Shown: positions 44,738 through 54,027 of the stretch, in pieces | How the letters are laid out: every line of letters begins with the position of its first letter | Position numbering within the stretch: the stretch's first letter is position 1 | Made by a program: the position numbers and the translations under genes | DNA from: Trebonia sp963774945 | GTDB taxonomy: Bacteria > Actinomycetota > Actinomycetes > Streptosporangiales > Streptosporangiaceae | Reading direction: 5' to 3' | DNA length: 64,000 nt | Assembly (NCBI GenBank): GCA_963774945.1 | Contig: CAVZHA010000015.1 | Span: 1 to 64,000 of the forward strand | The notes under the pieces: generated by a model | The model's input: only the letters and a program-made list of their open reading frames with translations | What the model was told of the DNA's origin: nothing | Databases searched by the model: none

Positions 44738-44768
44738 ACTGTCAAGTCGGACTGTCACGTCAATGACA
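44738..44768. promoter_or_regulatory. Operator-like repeats between DUF2218 and tetR genes
   Basis: ACTGTCA is repeated at 44738-44744 and 44751-44757, and TGTCA-N6-TGACA forms an inverted repeat at 44753-44768, 17 bases before the tetR ATG. AT-rich DNA surrounds it. It is a likely TetR autoregulatory site that also controls the DUF2218 gene. Confidence 0.5.
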
Positions 44769-44785
44769 CAGTGTACGATCGGTGG

Positions 44786-45367
44786 ATGCCGAGGATCTGG
44801 AGCGAGACGATCGCCGCGCACCGCGACGCGGTCCGCGACGCGACCCTCGACGCCACCGCGGCGCTGGTCGACGAGCGCGGGCTGACCGGCCTGACCATGT
44901 CCGAGATCGCCCGGCGGAGCGGCATCGGGCGGGCCACCCTGTACAAGTACTTCCCCGATGTCGAGTCGATCCTGGCCGCCTGGCACGAACGAAGAGTCTC
45001 CGAACACCTGCGGCAGCTCGCGGCGGTCAGCGCGGCGACGGCGCCGGCCGAGCGGCTCGAGGCGGTCCTGCGGGCCTATGTTGCCCAGTCGGGCCAGCGG
45101 CACGGCCATGGCGGCGAGCTGCCGGCGACGCTGCACCGGGGCGAGCACGTCACCCGCGCCCATTCGCACCTGGCCGAGTTCATCACCGCGCTGATCGGCG
45201 AGGCCGCCGCCCGCGGGGAAGCGCGCGGCGACATACCGGCGGCGGAGCTCGCGGCCTACTGCCTGCACGCGCTGACCGCGTCGGCCGCGATGCCGTCCGA
45301 GGCGGCGGTCGACCGCCTGGTCGGGGTCACCCTGGCCGGCCTGCGGCCCGGCGATGTGAGCCAGTAG
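44786..45367 (+). CDS. TetR-family regulator
   Basis: A 193-residue repressor with helix-turn-helix LTGLTMSEIARRSGIGRATL then YKYFPDVESI, and a C-terminal domain ending VDRLVGVTLAGLRPGDVSQ. The frame is open upstream to 44573, but ATG 44786 sits at the domain and just after the operator-like repeats. Its stop lies inside the first unit of the 35-bp tandem repeat. The divergent DUF2218 gene is the likely target. Confidence 0.85.
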   Translation: MPRIWSETIAAHRDAVRDATLDATAALVDERGLTGLTMSEIARRSGIGRATLYKYFPDVESILAAWHERRVSEHLRQLAAVSAATAPAERLEAVLRAYVAQSGQRHGHGGELPATLHRGEHVTRAHSHLAEFITALIGEAAARGEARGDIPAAELAAYCLHALTASAAMPSEAAVDRLVGVTLAGLRPGDVSQ

Positions 45368-45500
45368 GTCCGGCTCGGCCTGGCGGGGAAGCGGGCCAGT
45401 AGGTCCGGCTCGGCCTGGCGGGGAAGCGGGCCCGTAGGTCCGGCTCGGCCTGGCGGGGAAGCGGGCCCGTAGGTCCGGCTCGGCCTGGCGGGGAAGTGGC
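45361..45500 (+). repeat. Four tandem 35-bp repeats
   Basis: Four head-to-tail units of exactly 35 bases share the core GTAGGTCCGGCTCGGCCTGG. Units 1 and 2 start CCAGT, 3 and 4 start CCCGT, and the last has one change near its end. Because 35 is not a multiple of three, the repeat cannot encode a repeated peptide. The array starts in the last codons of tetR. Confidence 0.9.
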
Positions 45501-45677
45501 GGTGGCCGGTGGAACCGCGGTCCGTTCGATATGACGATCTTGATCTTGATTTTCTTAGTCGTGCGGCGGACCTGGGGTTCGCCAACGGCTCCGTCGTCCC
45601 AGCTCAGCGCCGTTGGCCGGCCTCGTGATGGCGTCGAACCACGTTTGGCGGCGGCCGCATCGAGGCAGGGTGCAGGG

Positions 45678-46796
45678 GTGAGCGCTGCTGCGCCAGCCGA
45701 CCGCAAGCTGGTCAAGCCGACGCCGGCCGAGCTGATGGAGGACACCGGTACCGGGCTGGACTACGGCACCCGGCCCGACCGGATGCCCGGCTATCTCGTC
45801 CCTAACGACCGGTTCTACGTCCGCAGCCACGCGCCCACCCCTCGGGTGGACGTGGCCGGCTGGACGCTTCGCATCGAGGGCAGTGGGGTGCGCCGGCCGG
45901 TCAGCTACAGCTACGACGAGCTGTGGAACCGGTTCCCGGTGGTTTCGATGATCCGCACCATCGAGTGCGCGGGCAACCGCCGGGTGCTGCTCGGCGACGA
46001 GTTCGCCGCGACGTTCAACGGCACCCAGTGGGGACGCGGGGCGATCGGGACGGCCGAGTGGACCGGGGTCCGGCTGCGTGACCTGCTTGAGCCGGCCGAC
46101 CTCGGACCGGGCGCGCGGGAGGTCATGCCCGAGTCGCTCGATGAGATCCGGGCCCGGCGGCCGATGCCGCTGGCCAAGGCGAGGGCCGATGACACCATCG
46201 TCGCGCTGGCCATGAACGGGGAGGTCCTCCCGGCCGATCACGGATTCCCCGCCCGGATGGTGGTGTCGGGCTGGCTCGGGGCGGCCAGCATCAAGTGGCT
46301 CGACCGGATCGAGGTCAGCCAGCGGCACCTGTCGGTGCCGTGGAATACCGAGGACTACGTGCTGATCGGCCCCGGCTATCCGTCCGACGGCCCGGCCCGC
46401 GGCCCGGCGATCACCACCCAGCCGGTTTCCGCGCTGACCGAACTGCCGTGGCCAGCCCGGCTGCGGCCGGAGCCGCAGGTGATCCGCGGGCGCGCGTTCG
46501 CCGGGGACGTCGCGGTCGCGGCCGTCGACTACCGCATCGACGACGGCCCCTGGCTGCCCGCCGACCTCCGCTCCCCCGATATACCGGGCGCCTGGGTGCG
46601 GTGGCAGTTCGCCTGGACCCCGGAACCGGGCGACCACGTGCTGCGGGTCCGGGCCACCGACGAGCGGGGCGGCACCCAGCCGGACGCCTCGCAGTGGAAC
46701 GAGCTCGGGTACCTCCAGCACTCGGTGCTCGCCCACCCGGTGCAGGTCGAACCGATCGAGGCCCGGCCGATCACCGGCTCGCCAGCACGTCGCTGA
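45678..46796 (+). CDS. Sulfite oxidase-type molybdopterin oxidoreductase
   Basis: A 372-residue protein: NDRFYVRSHAPTPRVDVAGW, then SMIRTIECAGNRRVLL with the Mo-ligand Cys, SGWLGAASIKWLDRIEVSQR, and a C-terminal Ig-like dimerisation domain (YRIDDGPWLPADL, HVLRVRATDERGGTQ). This is the layout of eukaryotic-type/SorA-like sulfite oxidases. No Tat signal is seen from GTG 45678, so it may be cytoplasmic. It ends inside the convergent hydrolase gene (26-base overlap). Confidence 0.85.
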   Translation: MSAAAPADRKLVKPTPAELMEDTGTGLDYGTRPDRMPGYLVPNDRFYVRSHAPTPRVDVAGWTLRIEGSGVRRPVSYSYDELWNRFPVVSMIRTIECAGNRRVLLGDEFAATFNGTQWGRGAIGTAEWTGVRLRDLLEPADLGPGAREVMPESLDEIRARRPMPLAKARADDTIVALAMNGEVLPADHGFPARMVVSGWLGAASIKWLDRIEVSQRHLSVPWNTEDYVLIGPGYPSDGPARGPAITTQPVSALTELPWPARLRPEPQVIRGRAFAGDVAVAAVDYRIDDGPWLPADLRSPDIPGAWVRWQFAWTPEPGDHVLRVRATDERGGTQPDASQWNELGYLQHSVLAHPVQVEPIEARPITGSPARR

Positions 46797-47930
46797 CCCA
46801 GTCCGCGATGTACGCGCTGACGTACGGCAGGTGGTCGAGCCCGATGTGCTCGGCTGCCGCCCTCCTCCGGACGTGAAGATCCGCAGCTCCCGGCGCGGGC
46901 TGGCGACCGCCTGGTCGTAGGAGCGGTGCGCGTACTCCAGCGGGATCTGCCGGTCGTTCGCCCCGTGGCAGATCGAGGAACGGCACGGTGATCTGCGATA
47001 CCACGCCGTCCAGGTGGACCTGGTCGGCGAACTTGATGAAGGTGTCCAGATCCGGCTGTCCCCACACCCACAGCACGTGCTCCCAGTAGTGCGGCACCGG
47101 CCGTTCGCCCTCGCGCTCCAGCCGCCGCCGCTGCACCGCGCCCCAGTTGTGGTTTGCGCCCCACGCCACGACCAGCGCCAGCCGCTTCTCGAACGCGGCC
47201 GCCCGCGGCGCGTAGTAGCCGCCGAGCGACCAGCCGACCAGCCCGATCCGGGCCGGGTCCACGTCGGGGCGGGTCAGCAGGTAGTCGACGCAGGCCGCCG
47301 CCCACGCCTCGGTGTCGACCCGGGCGGTGAGTCCCTGCAGCCGCAGCGCCTCGCCGGAGCCCGGGCAGTCGACCATCAGGCAGGAGATGCCCCGGGCGGC
47401 CAGCTCGGCCCAGTGCGAGGAGGTGTACATGTGCTCCTTGGTGGAGTCGAGCCCGTTCCACAGGATCATCACCGGGACCGGGCCCGCGGCGGCGGCCGGC
47501 GCCTGGCTGAAGTAGCCGGGCAGCGTGGTGCCCTGGTAGGGCACCGCCACCCGCGACACCAGCGGGTCGCGGTGCTCCATCGCCCGCTGCGCGAGTCCGA
47601 GCACCCGCCGGTACACCTGGCACGCGGCCCGGCGACGGAGGCGCTCTGCATCCGCTCGGCGTTGCACAGGTAGTTGGTAGCCCGGAAGTACAGCTCGCCC
47701 GCGGTTCTGCCGTGCCCGGCCGCTAGCGCGGCCTCGGCCTGCTCTTCGAGCTGGTCGGTGAGGTCCGTCCAGGCCGCGAGGAAGTCCCCGGTGCCGGCGT
47801 CCTCGCCGCGCGCCGCCGCCTCGCGGATCGGCCGGCAGGCCCGGTCGACCTCGTCGATCAGGCCGCCGCTGTTCAGCGCGGCGACCACCGCCAGGTTCCA
47901 CACGTAGTTGCCGGGAAAGTACTCGAACAC
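46771..47930 (-). CDS. Alpha/beta hydrolase (FrsA/acyl-peptidase-like), frameshifted
   Basis: Starts MFEYFPGNYVWNLAVVAALN, after GGGAG. The frame shifts at about 47632 into VPYQGTTLPGYFSQAPAAAA and GLVGWSLGGYYAPRAAAFEK (nucleophile Ser in GWSLG). Shifts near 46980 and 46865 lead to EHIGLDHLPYVSAYIADWVS (catalytic His). The total of ~386 residues resembles hydrolases that cleave C-C bonds in pyridine or aromatic catabolism (2,6-dihydroxypseudooxynicotine-hydrolase relatives). It is last in the minus-strand catabolic operon, 60 bases after the FAH gene. Confidence 0.75.
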
Positions 47931-47990
47931 CGTTGCCGCTCCCTTTCATCATGCAGCTGGTCACCGCCGCGCGGATGCGGCAGCCGCCGC

Positions 47991-48985
47991 TCATCCGCGC
48001 TTCCTCACCCGAGGTACCGAACGGGCGCGTGCTTCGCGCACCGGCGGCAGCGTGAGCCCCGGCACGACGCGGTTGCGCACCGTGCCGATCCCCTCGACGG
48101 TCAGCTCGACCACGTCGCCGGGGCGCAGCGGCGGCGGGTCGATCGCGACCCCGGCGGCCCCACAGCTCGGCCAGGCAGCCGCCGTTGCCGCAGGTGCCCG
48201 AGCCGAGCACGTCGCCGGCGCGGACCTCGGTGCCGCGCGAGGCGTAGGCGATGAGCTCCTCGAACGGCCAGCCCATGTTGGACAGCAGGTCCTGGCCGAT
48301 CAGCTCGCCGTTGACGAACGCGCGCAGGTCGAGCGCGAGGAACCCGTCGGCGTCCCGGTACGGCTCGAGCTCGTCGGCGGTGACCAGCCAGGGCCCGAGG
48401 GTGGTGGCGAAGTCCTTGCCCTTGGCCGGGCCGAGCATGCACCTTCATCTCGCGGCGCTGCAGGTCCCGGGCCGACCAGTCGTTGAGCACGTGTAGCCGA
48501 AGATGTGCTCCCGCGCCTGCTCCGGCGTCAGCGACGCCCCGTCCCGCGCCGACCACGACGGCGACCTCGAGCTCGAAGTCGAGCAGCTCGCAGCCCGGCG
48601 GGACCGGCACGTCGTCGTACGCCCCGATCAGCGCGTACGGGTTGGTGAAGTAGAACGTCGGCGCCTGGTACCACTCCGGGCACCACGGCGGCTCCGCGCC
48701 GTCGCCGACGCTGGCGGCCACGCCCTCGACGTGCTCCTCGAAGGCGACGAAGTCCCGGACCGTCGGCGCCGCCAGCGGCGGCAGCAGCCGGACCGCGTCC
48801 AGCGGCACGCGCTGCTCGCCGAGCGCGCGCTGCCCGGCCGCCAGGGCGGCGGGCAGGCCCGACCGGACCAGGTCGAGCACGGTGACGTCCGGCGGGCAGC
48901 GGGTGAATGCCCGCGTCGCTGACGACGCCCGCGCGCGCGGGCGCCGGGCGCCGGGCTGCTGCTCGGTGAAGGTGGCGAATCGCAT
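47991..48985 (-). CDS. Fumarylacetoacetate hydrolase family protein, frameshifted
   Basis: MRFATFTEQQPG opens the gene after GGAGG. Pieces in several frames follow: VRDFVAFEEHVEGVAASVGD, APTFYFTNPYALIGAYDDVP then FELEVAVVVG (metal ligands E..E), LNDWSARDLQRREMKV, KGKDFATTLGPWLVTADELE and VLGSGTCGNGGCLAELWG. At least five frameshifts occur, at about 48915, 48540, 48495, 48435 and 48160. The family hydrolyses or decarboxylates beta-diketone products of ring cleavage, which suits the neighbouring dioxygenase. It starts 11 bases after the dioxygenase stop. Confidence 0.78.
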
Positions 48986-48996
48986 GCGGACCTCCG

Positions 48997-49937
48997 TCAG
49001 ACCGGCGGCGCGATGAACATGCCGCGGTCGGGGTCGTTGAACGACTTGGCGGCGACGAACTCGTTCATCTGGTTGGCGGTGCCCCACTGGTCGGCGACCT
49101 CCGGCTGGGTGAAGTCGTACAGGTGCGGGTGCCAGGTGTCCTCGTCGATCTGCTCGAGCTCGGTGGTGTACTCGACGGTGTTGCCGTGCGGGTCGAGGAA
49201 GTAGCTGAAGGTGTTGTTGCCGGCCAGGTGCCGTCCGGGTCCCCAGATCTTCTCCACCCCGGCGCGCAGCAGCCGGCCGGTGCCGCGCATGTACTCGTCG
49301 ATGCCGCGCAGCTCGAACGAGGCGTGGTGCAGCGACGGGTGCGGGCAGCGGGCGATCGGCGAGGCTGTGGTGCCAGCCGTTGATCCGCAGGAACCACATC
49401 ATCTCGCCCATGTGCGGGTGGGTGAGGGTGTCGGACAGCGCGAAGCCCAGGTGCCGCTCGTACCACGCCACGGTGGCCTCCGGGGCGGCCGAGTTGACGA
49501 CCACGTGCGACAGCCGGACCGGGATCGACTCGCCTTCCTCGATCTTGCGGTGCGCGCGGACCGCGACGTCGGAGCTGATCTCGACGGTGCGGCCCTCGTT
49601 GTCGAAGAACCGGAACCCGTAGCCGCCGCCCGGCGTCGCCAGCGGGCCGGGCTCGCTGACCAGCCGGACCCCGTCGCGGCCGAGCCGGGCGGCCAGCGCG
49701 TCGACGTCGGCCGGCGCTCGCCGCGCCGAACGCGATCAGGTCGATGCGCTTGTCGTCGGCCTGCCGCAGCCGGACGACGTACTGCTCGGGCGACCCCTCG
49801 GCGGCGAGGAAGGTCAGCCCGGTGTCGCTGTGCTCGGCGGTGAGCCCCCAGGTGCCGGTGAAGAAGTCCAGCTGCTTCGCGTGGTCGGGCACCGCGAGGT
49901 CGACGTGGCGCAGGTGGGTGATGAGCCGGTCGGTCAC
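48997..49937 (-). CDS. Extradiol (catechol 2,3-) dioxygenase, VOC type I, frameshifted
   Basis: Two VOC domains. The N-terminal one reads MTDRLITHLRHVDLAVPDHA. The catalytic C-terminal one reads VVVNSAAPEATVAWYERHLG, with the His-His-Glu iron triad visible as SHVVVN, NGWHHSLA and NTVEYTTEL. It ends NDPDRGMFIAPPV. Frameshifts lie near 49717 and 49370. It should open a catechol-type ring next to the hydroxyls using Fe2+ and O2. GTG 49937 has an upstream TAGGAG. It sits between the FAD hydroxylase and FAH hydrolase genes, a standard meta-cleavage order. Confidence 0.8.
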
Positions 49938-49959
49938 GGCGGATACTCCTACGGTCTCG

Positions 49960-51096
49960 TCAGGCGGGCTGGCTGACCAGCGCGGCGATCGTGGCCATCA
50001 GGCCGGGCACGTCGCCCTGCTCGTGGTCGAGCTGCCACTGGCCGAGCTGGCAGGACGCCTCGACGACGGTCTTCGCCCGCTCGAACCGCCGGGCGGTGAA
50101 CGCCGCCCACAGCGCGTCGTCGAGCGTCGGTCGCGGAAAGCAGCAGCTCGGTGAGCACGGCCGCGTCCTCGAGGGCCTGCGACGCCGCCCTGGGCCAGGG
50201 TCGGCGGGCAGGCGTGCGCGGCGTCGCCGATCAGCACGACCCGCCCCCGGTTCCACGGCGCGGGCACGACCAGCGCCTCGAACAGGGTGTAGCTGACCGT
50301 TCCGGGGTCGGTCAGCGTCGCGCGGATCTCGTCCCAGGGGCCGTGGTAGGCCTCGGCTAGCGTCCCGCATGGCCGCCAGCCGCTCCGCCGGGGTCAGCGC
50401 GGACCGGTCCTGCGCGTCCTCGACGAGGTACGCGTACAGCGAGTTCTCGCCGGTCGGGCAGTATCCGGCGATGTAGCACGGGCCGCCGTAGTACAGGTCG
50501 GTCCTGGTGACGCTGGCGGGCCGGGGCCCGAACGCGCGCAAGATGCCCATGCCGGTCGGCCGGGGCTCGTCGGTGATGCCGATCATCCGCCGGGTCGCGG
50601 ACCGGATGCCGTCCGCGCCGATCGACCAGGTCGTACCGTCCGGCCGAGCCATCGGAGAACACGCACGTCCACGCCGCCGCCGTCCTGCGACAGCGAGCTG
50701 ACGCGTGGTGCCGAGCCGCAGCTTGGCGCCCGCCGCGGCCGCGCGGTCGGCCATGATCCGCGCGAGCGCGGGCCGGGGCAGGCCGACCGTGGCCGGCAGG
50801 TCGGGGCCGCCGGTCCGCGCGTCGGGTATCTCGGCGAGCAGCGTGCCGGCCGGGTCGGGGGCGCGCAGCCCCAGGCTGTCGAAGGGGTAGCCCGGCCGCG
50901 AGGACCGCGTCCCAGACACCGAGGCGGCGCAGCTCGCGCAGCCCGTTGCCCTGCATGGTGATGCCGGAGCCGACGGCGGCGATCTCGGGCTTGACGTCGA
51001 TCAGGTCGACGGCGACGCCGGCGTCGGCGAGGCCGATGGCGGTCGCGTGCCGGCCAGGCCGGCCCCGGCCACCAGGACGTTGCTGACTGCTGGCAT
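49960..51096 (-). CDS. FAD-dependent aromatic hydroxylase, frameshifted
   Basis: ATG 51096, after GGAGGAA, starts MPAVSNVLVAGAGLAG (FAD GxGxxG). Pieces in other frames read MQGNGLRELRRLGVWDAVL, YDLV followed by IGADGIRSATRRMIG (DG motif), and VVLIGDAAHACPPTLAQG (GD motif). The frames join at roughly five indels between 50110 and 51060. About 378 residues, the size of PHBH-type group A monooxygenases such as 6-hydroxynicotinate or salicylate hydroxylase relatives. It probably hydroxylates the ring before extradiol cleavage by the next gene product. Confidence 0.75.
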
Positions 51097-51112
51097 CGCG
51101 TTCCTCCGGCGG

Positions 51113-52160
51113 TTACTTGACGGCGATCGGGTTGACGGGGGAGCCGACCGCGCCGGTGATCGGCAGCGGCGCGGCGGTCAGGAAGAACTCGTAGACGCCG
51201 TCGGCCGCGCAGTCGTCGGCCAGCTCCTCGAGCTCCCACATCTCCCCGATGAGCAGCCCCATGTGCGGGATGGCGACCTGGTGCAGCGGCTGGAAGGCGT
51301 CGTCGAACTCGTTCGGCCGCACCTCGAAGCCCCAGGTGTCGGTGGCGATCGCGGCGATCTCGGTGCGGTGCAGCCAGCCGGCGGTGGTGAACGACAGGCC
51401 GGGAGCGGCGCCGCCCGCGTAGTCGCCCCAGCCGTCGCGCAGCGCCCGCGCGTACTGGCCGGTGCGCACCAGCACCAGGTCGCCGCGGCCGACGGTGACG
51501 CCGTGCGCGGCGGCGGTCGCGGTCAGGTGCTCGCTCGTGATCGCGAAGCCGTCGGGCAGCTCGCCGCGTGCCCGCCGTCGCAGCGGTGCCGAGCGACGGG
51601 CCCGATCACCCGGCCCACGTCGAGCAGCACGCCGCGCCCGCAGACCGGCCGGGCCAGCTGCTCGATGCCGGTCACCAGGTCGCCGTCGGAGGTGACGGTC
51701 CGCGCCGCGTCCCGCCCGTTCCACGCCTTGCCGTGGTCGAAGATGTGGCCGAGCCCGTCCCACTGCGTCGAGCACTGCAGCGGCATGGCGATCACGTCGT
51801 CGGCGCCGCCGATCCCGTGCGGGAACCCCTGGTTGCCGAGGGCCGCGTCGGTCCCGGTGTCGAGCATGGTGTGCACCGGGTTGGTCCGCCGCCGCCAGCC
51901 GCGCTGCGGCCCGTCCATGTCGAACCGCTGGGACAGCGAGAAGCTGGCGCCGCGCCGCACCAGCGCGGCGGCGGCCAGGCGCAGCTCGTCGGTGATGAAG
52001 TTGACCGTGCCGAGCACGTCGTCGGCGCCCCAGCGGCCCCAGTTGGAGTAGGCCCGCACCGCCCGGGCGATCTCCGCTTCCGGGTTCGCCCGGTCGAGGA
52101 ACTCCGGCGACGCGGCAGGCGGCCGCGTCTGTTTGCGGCGCCGGGCGGCGACATTGCCAT
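51113..52160 (-). CDS. Cyclase / kynurenine formamidase-like metal hydrolase, frameshifted
   Basis: Starts MAMSPPGAAN after GGAGG. After an indel near 52115 it continues YSNWGRWGADDVLGTVNFIT and CSTQWDGLGHIFDHGKAWNG (metal-binding segment in place of HGTHxD), and after indels at about 51570-51595 ends HMGLLIGEMWELEELADDCA then GSPVNPIAVK. The ~349 residues match the larger cyclase-family group that hydrolyses amides or lactones in aromatic degradation. It is the first gene of the operon; the LysR-type box lies 47 bases upstream. Confidence 0.78.
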
Positions 52161-52206
52161 CGGACGTACCTCCAGCTCTTGTGTGACCACTATGGACTGG
52201 TCATCT

Positions 52207-52233
52207 GGATTTATGAAATCGATTGTTCGGATG
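52207..52233 (-). promoter_or_regulatory. LysR-type regulatory box, copy before the catabolic operon
   Basis: GGATTTATGAAATCGATT and the following TTCGGATG-like part match 53969-53995 at 25 of 27 positions. GATTTATGAAATC is a palindrome of the T-N11-A kind bound by LysR proteins. It lies between the MFS stop and the first catabolic gene. Confidence 0.7.
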
Positions 52234-52248
52234 CTAGAAATCCATCGG

Positions 52249-53943
52249 CTAAATGGTTTCGGTGAACTCCATCCCCCGCGCCTTCCCGCTCATCGCGGCG
52301 AACGCGAGCGCGGCGGCGACGAACGCGGCCGCCGCGCAGATCACGTAGCCGGTGGCATAGCCGTGCGTCAGAGCCTGGTAGGCCACGTCGTGCAGCGGGT
52401 TGAACGGCATCGCCTGACCGTTCGGCAACGGCACCGTGGCGGGGACCGCGCTGGCGCCAAGCGGCCCGGACTGCACCGCGTGGACCGCGCCTTCCAGCGC
52501 CGGGCGCTGGGCGGCCGGAGCGTGGGCCGCTGAGGCGGCGAAGGCCGCGACCGCTCCGCGCAGGGACGGGCTGCCGGCGACGGCAGCGGAGATACGCGAT
52601 GCCGCCTGGCTGAGCGCGACCGCGCCGATCACGGCCGGGCCGAGGGTGGCCCCGAGGTCGCGCAGCATGTTGTTGGCCCCGCTGGCCATGCCGGCCAGGT
52701 GCGTGGGCATCCCGTTGACAGCGCCGGCGGTGAAGGAGGCGAGGGCGAGCGCGATACCGATGCCGATGAGGAGCAGCGGAGCCCAGATGCGGGCGTAGGA
52801 CACGTCGGTGTTATCGGTCGCGGCCAGCCAGAGGTCGCCGGCCCCCATGGTGACGAGCCCGGCTCCGAGCACCCACTTGGTGGCGAAGCGCACCAGCAGG
52901 CGAGGGGCGACGGGCAGCAGGATCAGCATCATCCCGACGACCAGGACCGAGGCGAGGGAGGTTTTCAGGGGCGAGAAGCCCTGCACCGTGGCCAGCCGGA
53001 TGGCGATCGCGTAGACCGTGCCGAGGAAGGCGAACATGCCGATCACGGTGACGACCGAGACCGCCGCGAAGCTGCGGTGCCGGAAAAACGCGAGCTGCAG
53101 CAGCGGCGCCGGGGACCGGAGTTCGGCCAAGACGAATGCCACCGTGAAGACGGCGGCGGCGATGAAGCAGCCGATCACCGGGCCGCTCCCCCAGCCGCTG
53201 GTGGGGCCCTGAATGACCGCGAACAGCAGCGTGAAAACGGCGATGGCGATCGTGACCTGGCCGGGCCAGTCCAGCGAACGCCCTTCCGGGGCCGAGGAGT
53301 CCTGGGCGAGGAAGGAGAGCCCCGCGCTGCCGACGGCGAGCACCAGCACGACCAGGAACGCCCAGCGCCAGCCCGCATTGACGTCCGAGCCGTAGTGCGC
53401 TTGGGCGGCCACACCGCCGATCACGGGCCCGACCAGCGCACCGAAGGTGAAGCCGGAGACCCATACCGCGATGCCGCGCGCCCGGGTTTTCGCGGTATGC
53501 GTGGCCGAGGCGATCATGGCGAGGCTGGTCGGGAAGAGCGCGCCCGCCCCGATGCCGGCCAGCACCTGCCCGATCAAGACCACCGCGACCCGGGTACCGG
53601 TCGCGGACCCGGCGCCGGGCGACAGGAAGACGACGGCCTCGCCGACGGCGAGCAGCAGCGCGCCGCCGATGAGCAGGCGCTTGCGTCCGAACAGGTCGCC
53701 GAGCACGCCGAAGGTCAGCTCGAACAGGCTGACCGGCACCAGGAATCCGTCGGTGATCCAGGTCAGCTGGGATGAGGAGGTTCCGATGTCCTGCTGGAGC
53801 AGGCCGGTCAGCGACGCCGGGATGGCCAGCGCGGCCTCGGCCAGGCAGGCGGCCAGGGCCGCGGCGATCAGCGTGTAGACGGTCAGTTCCTGCGTCCGGC
53901 CGGTCGGCCGGGCCAGGTCCGGGGGGGTTTCTAGTTCAGGCAT
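52249..53943 (-). CDS. DHA2-type MFS transporter (14 helices)
   Basis: A 564-residue integral membrane protein. Helix 1 is in TLIAAALAACLAEAALAIPA, followed by DIGTSSSQLTWITDGFLVPV, LFGRKRLLIGGALLLAVGEA (motif A region) and GQVLAGIGAGALFPTSLAMI, with about 14 hydrophobic segments to residue 555. It is intact, unlike the genes below it. It should export or import the compound handled by the neighbouring catabolic genes using the proton gradient. It starts 26 bases from the LysR-type box and is divergent from the LysR gene. Confidence 0.9.
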   Translation of the reverse strand: MPELETPPDLARPTGRTQELTVYTLIAAALAACLAEAALAIPASLTGLLQQDIGTSSSQLTWITDGFLVPVSLFELTFGVLGDLFGRKRLLIGGALLLAVGEAVVFLSPGAGSATGTRVAVVLIGQVLAGIGAGALFPTSLAMIASATHTAKTRARGIAVWVSGFTFGALVGPVIGGVAAQAHYGSDVNAGWRWAFLVVLVLAVGSAGLSFLAQDSSAPEGRSLDWPGQVTIAIAVFTLLFAVIQGPTSGWGSGPVIGCFIAAAVFTVAFVLAELRSPAPLLQLAFFRHRSFAAVSVVTVIGMFAFLGTVYAIAIRLATVQGFSPLKTSLASVLVVGMMLILLPVAPRLLVRFATKWVLGAGLVTMGAGDLWLAATDNTDVSYARIWAPLLLIGIGIALALASFTAGAVNGMPTHLAGMASGANNMLRDLGATLGPAVIGAVALSQAASRISAAVAGSPSLRGAVAAFAASAAHAPAAQRPALEGAVHAVQSGPLGASAVPATVPLPNGQAMPFNPLHDVAYQALTHGYATGYVICAAAAFVAAALAFAAMSGKARGMEFTETI

Positions 53944-53968
53944 GGTGTGATTGTGGGATCAGCCAACA

Positions 53969-53995
53969 GGATTTATGAAATCGATTCTTGGGATG
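53969..53995 (-). promoter_or_regulatory. LysR-type regulatory box, copy before the MFS gene
   Basis: Second copy of the 27-bp box at 52207-52233, in the same orientation relative to its gene. It lies in the divergent gap between the MFS and lysR genes. Confidence 0.7.
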
Positions 53996-54027
53996 ATGAT
54001 CATCCGTAGCGTGGATATCATCGCCGT

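Noticed and set aside
45361..45500. Tandem repeats considered as a CRISPR array
   Set aside because: Units abut without spacers and no cas gene is present.
45256..45745. Minus-strand frame encoding repeated Pro/Arg-rich peptides over the 35-bp array
   Set aside because: The 35-base period changes frame in every unit and there is no ribosome-binding site; it is a by-product of the DNA repeat.
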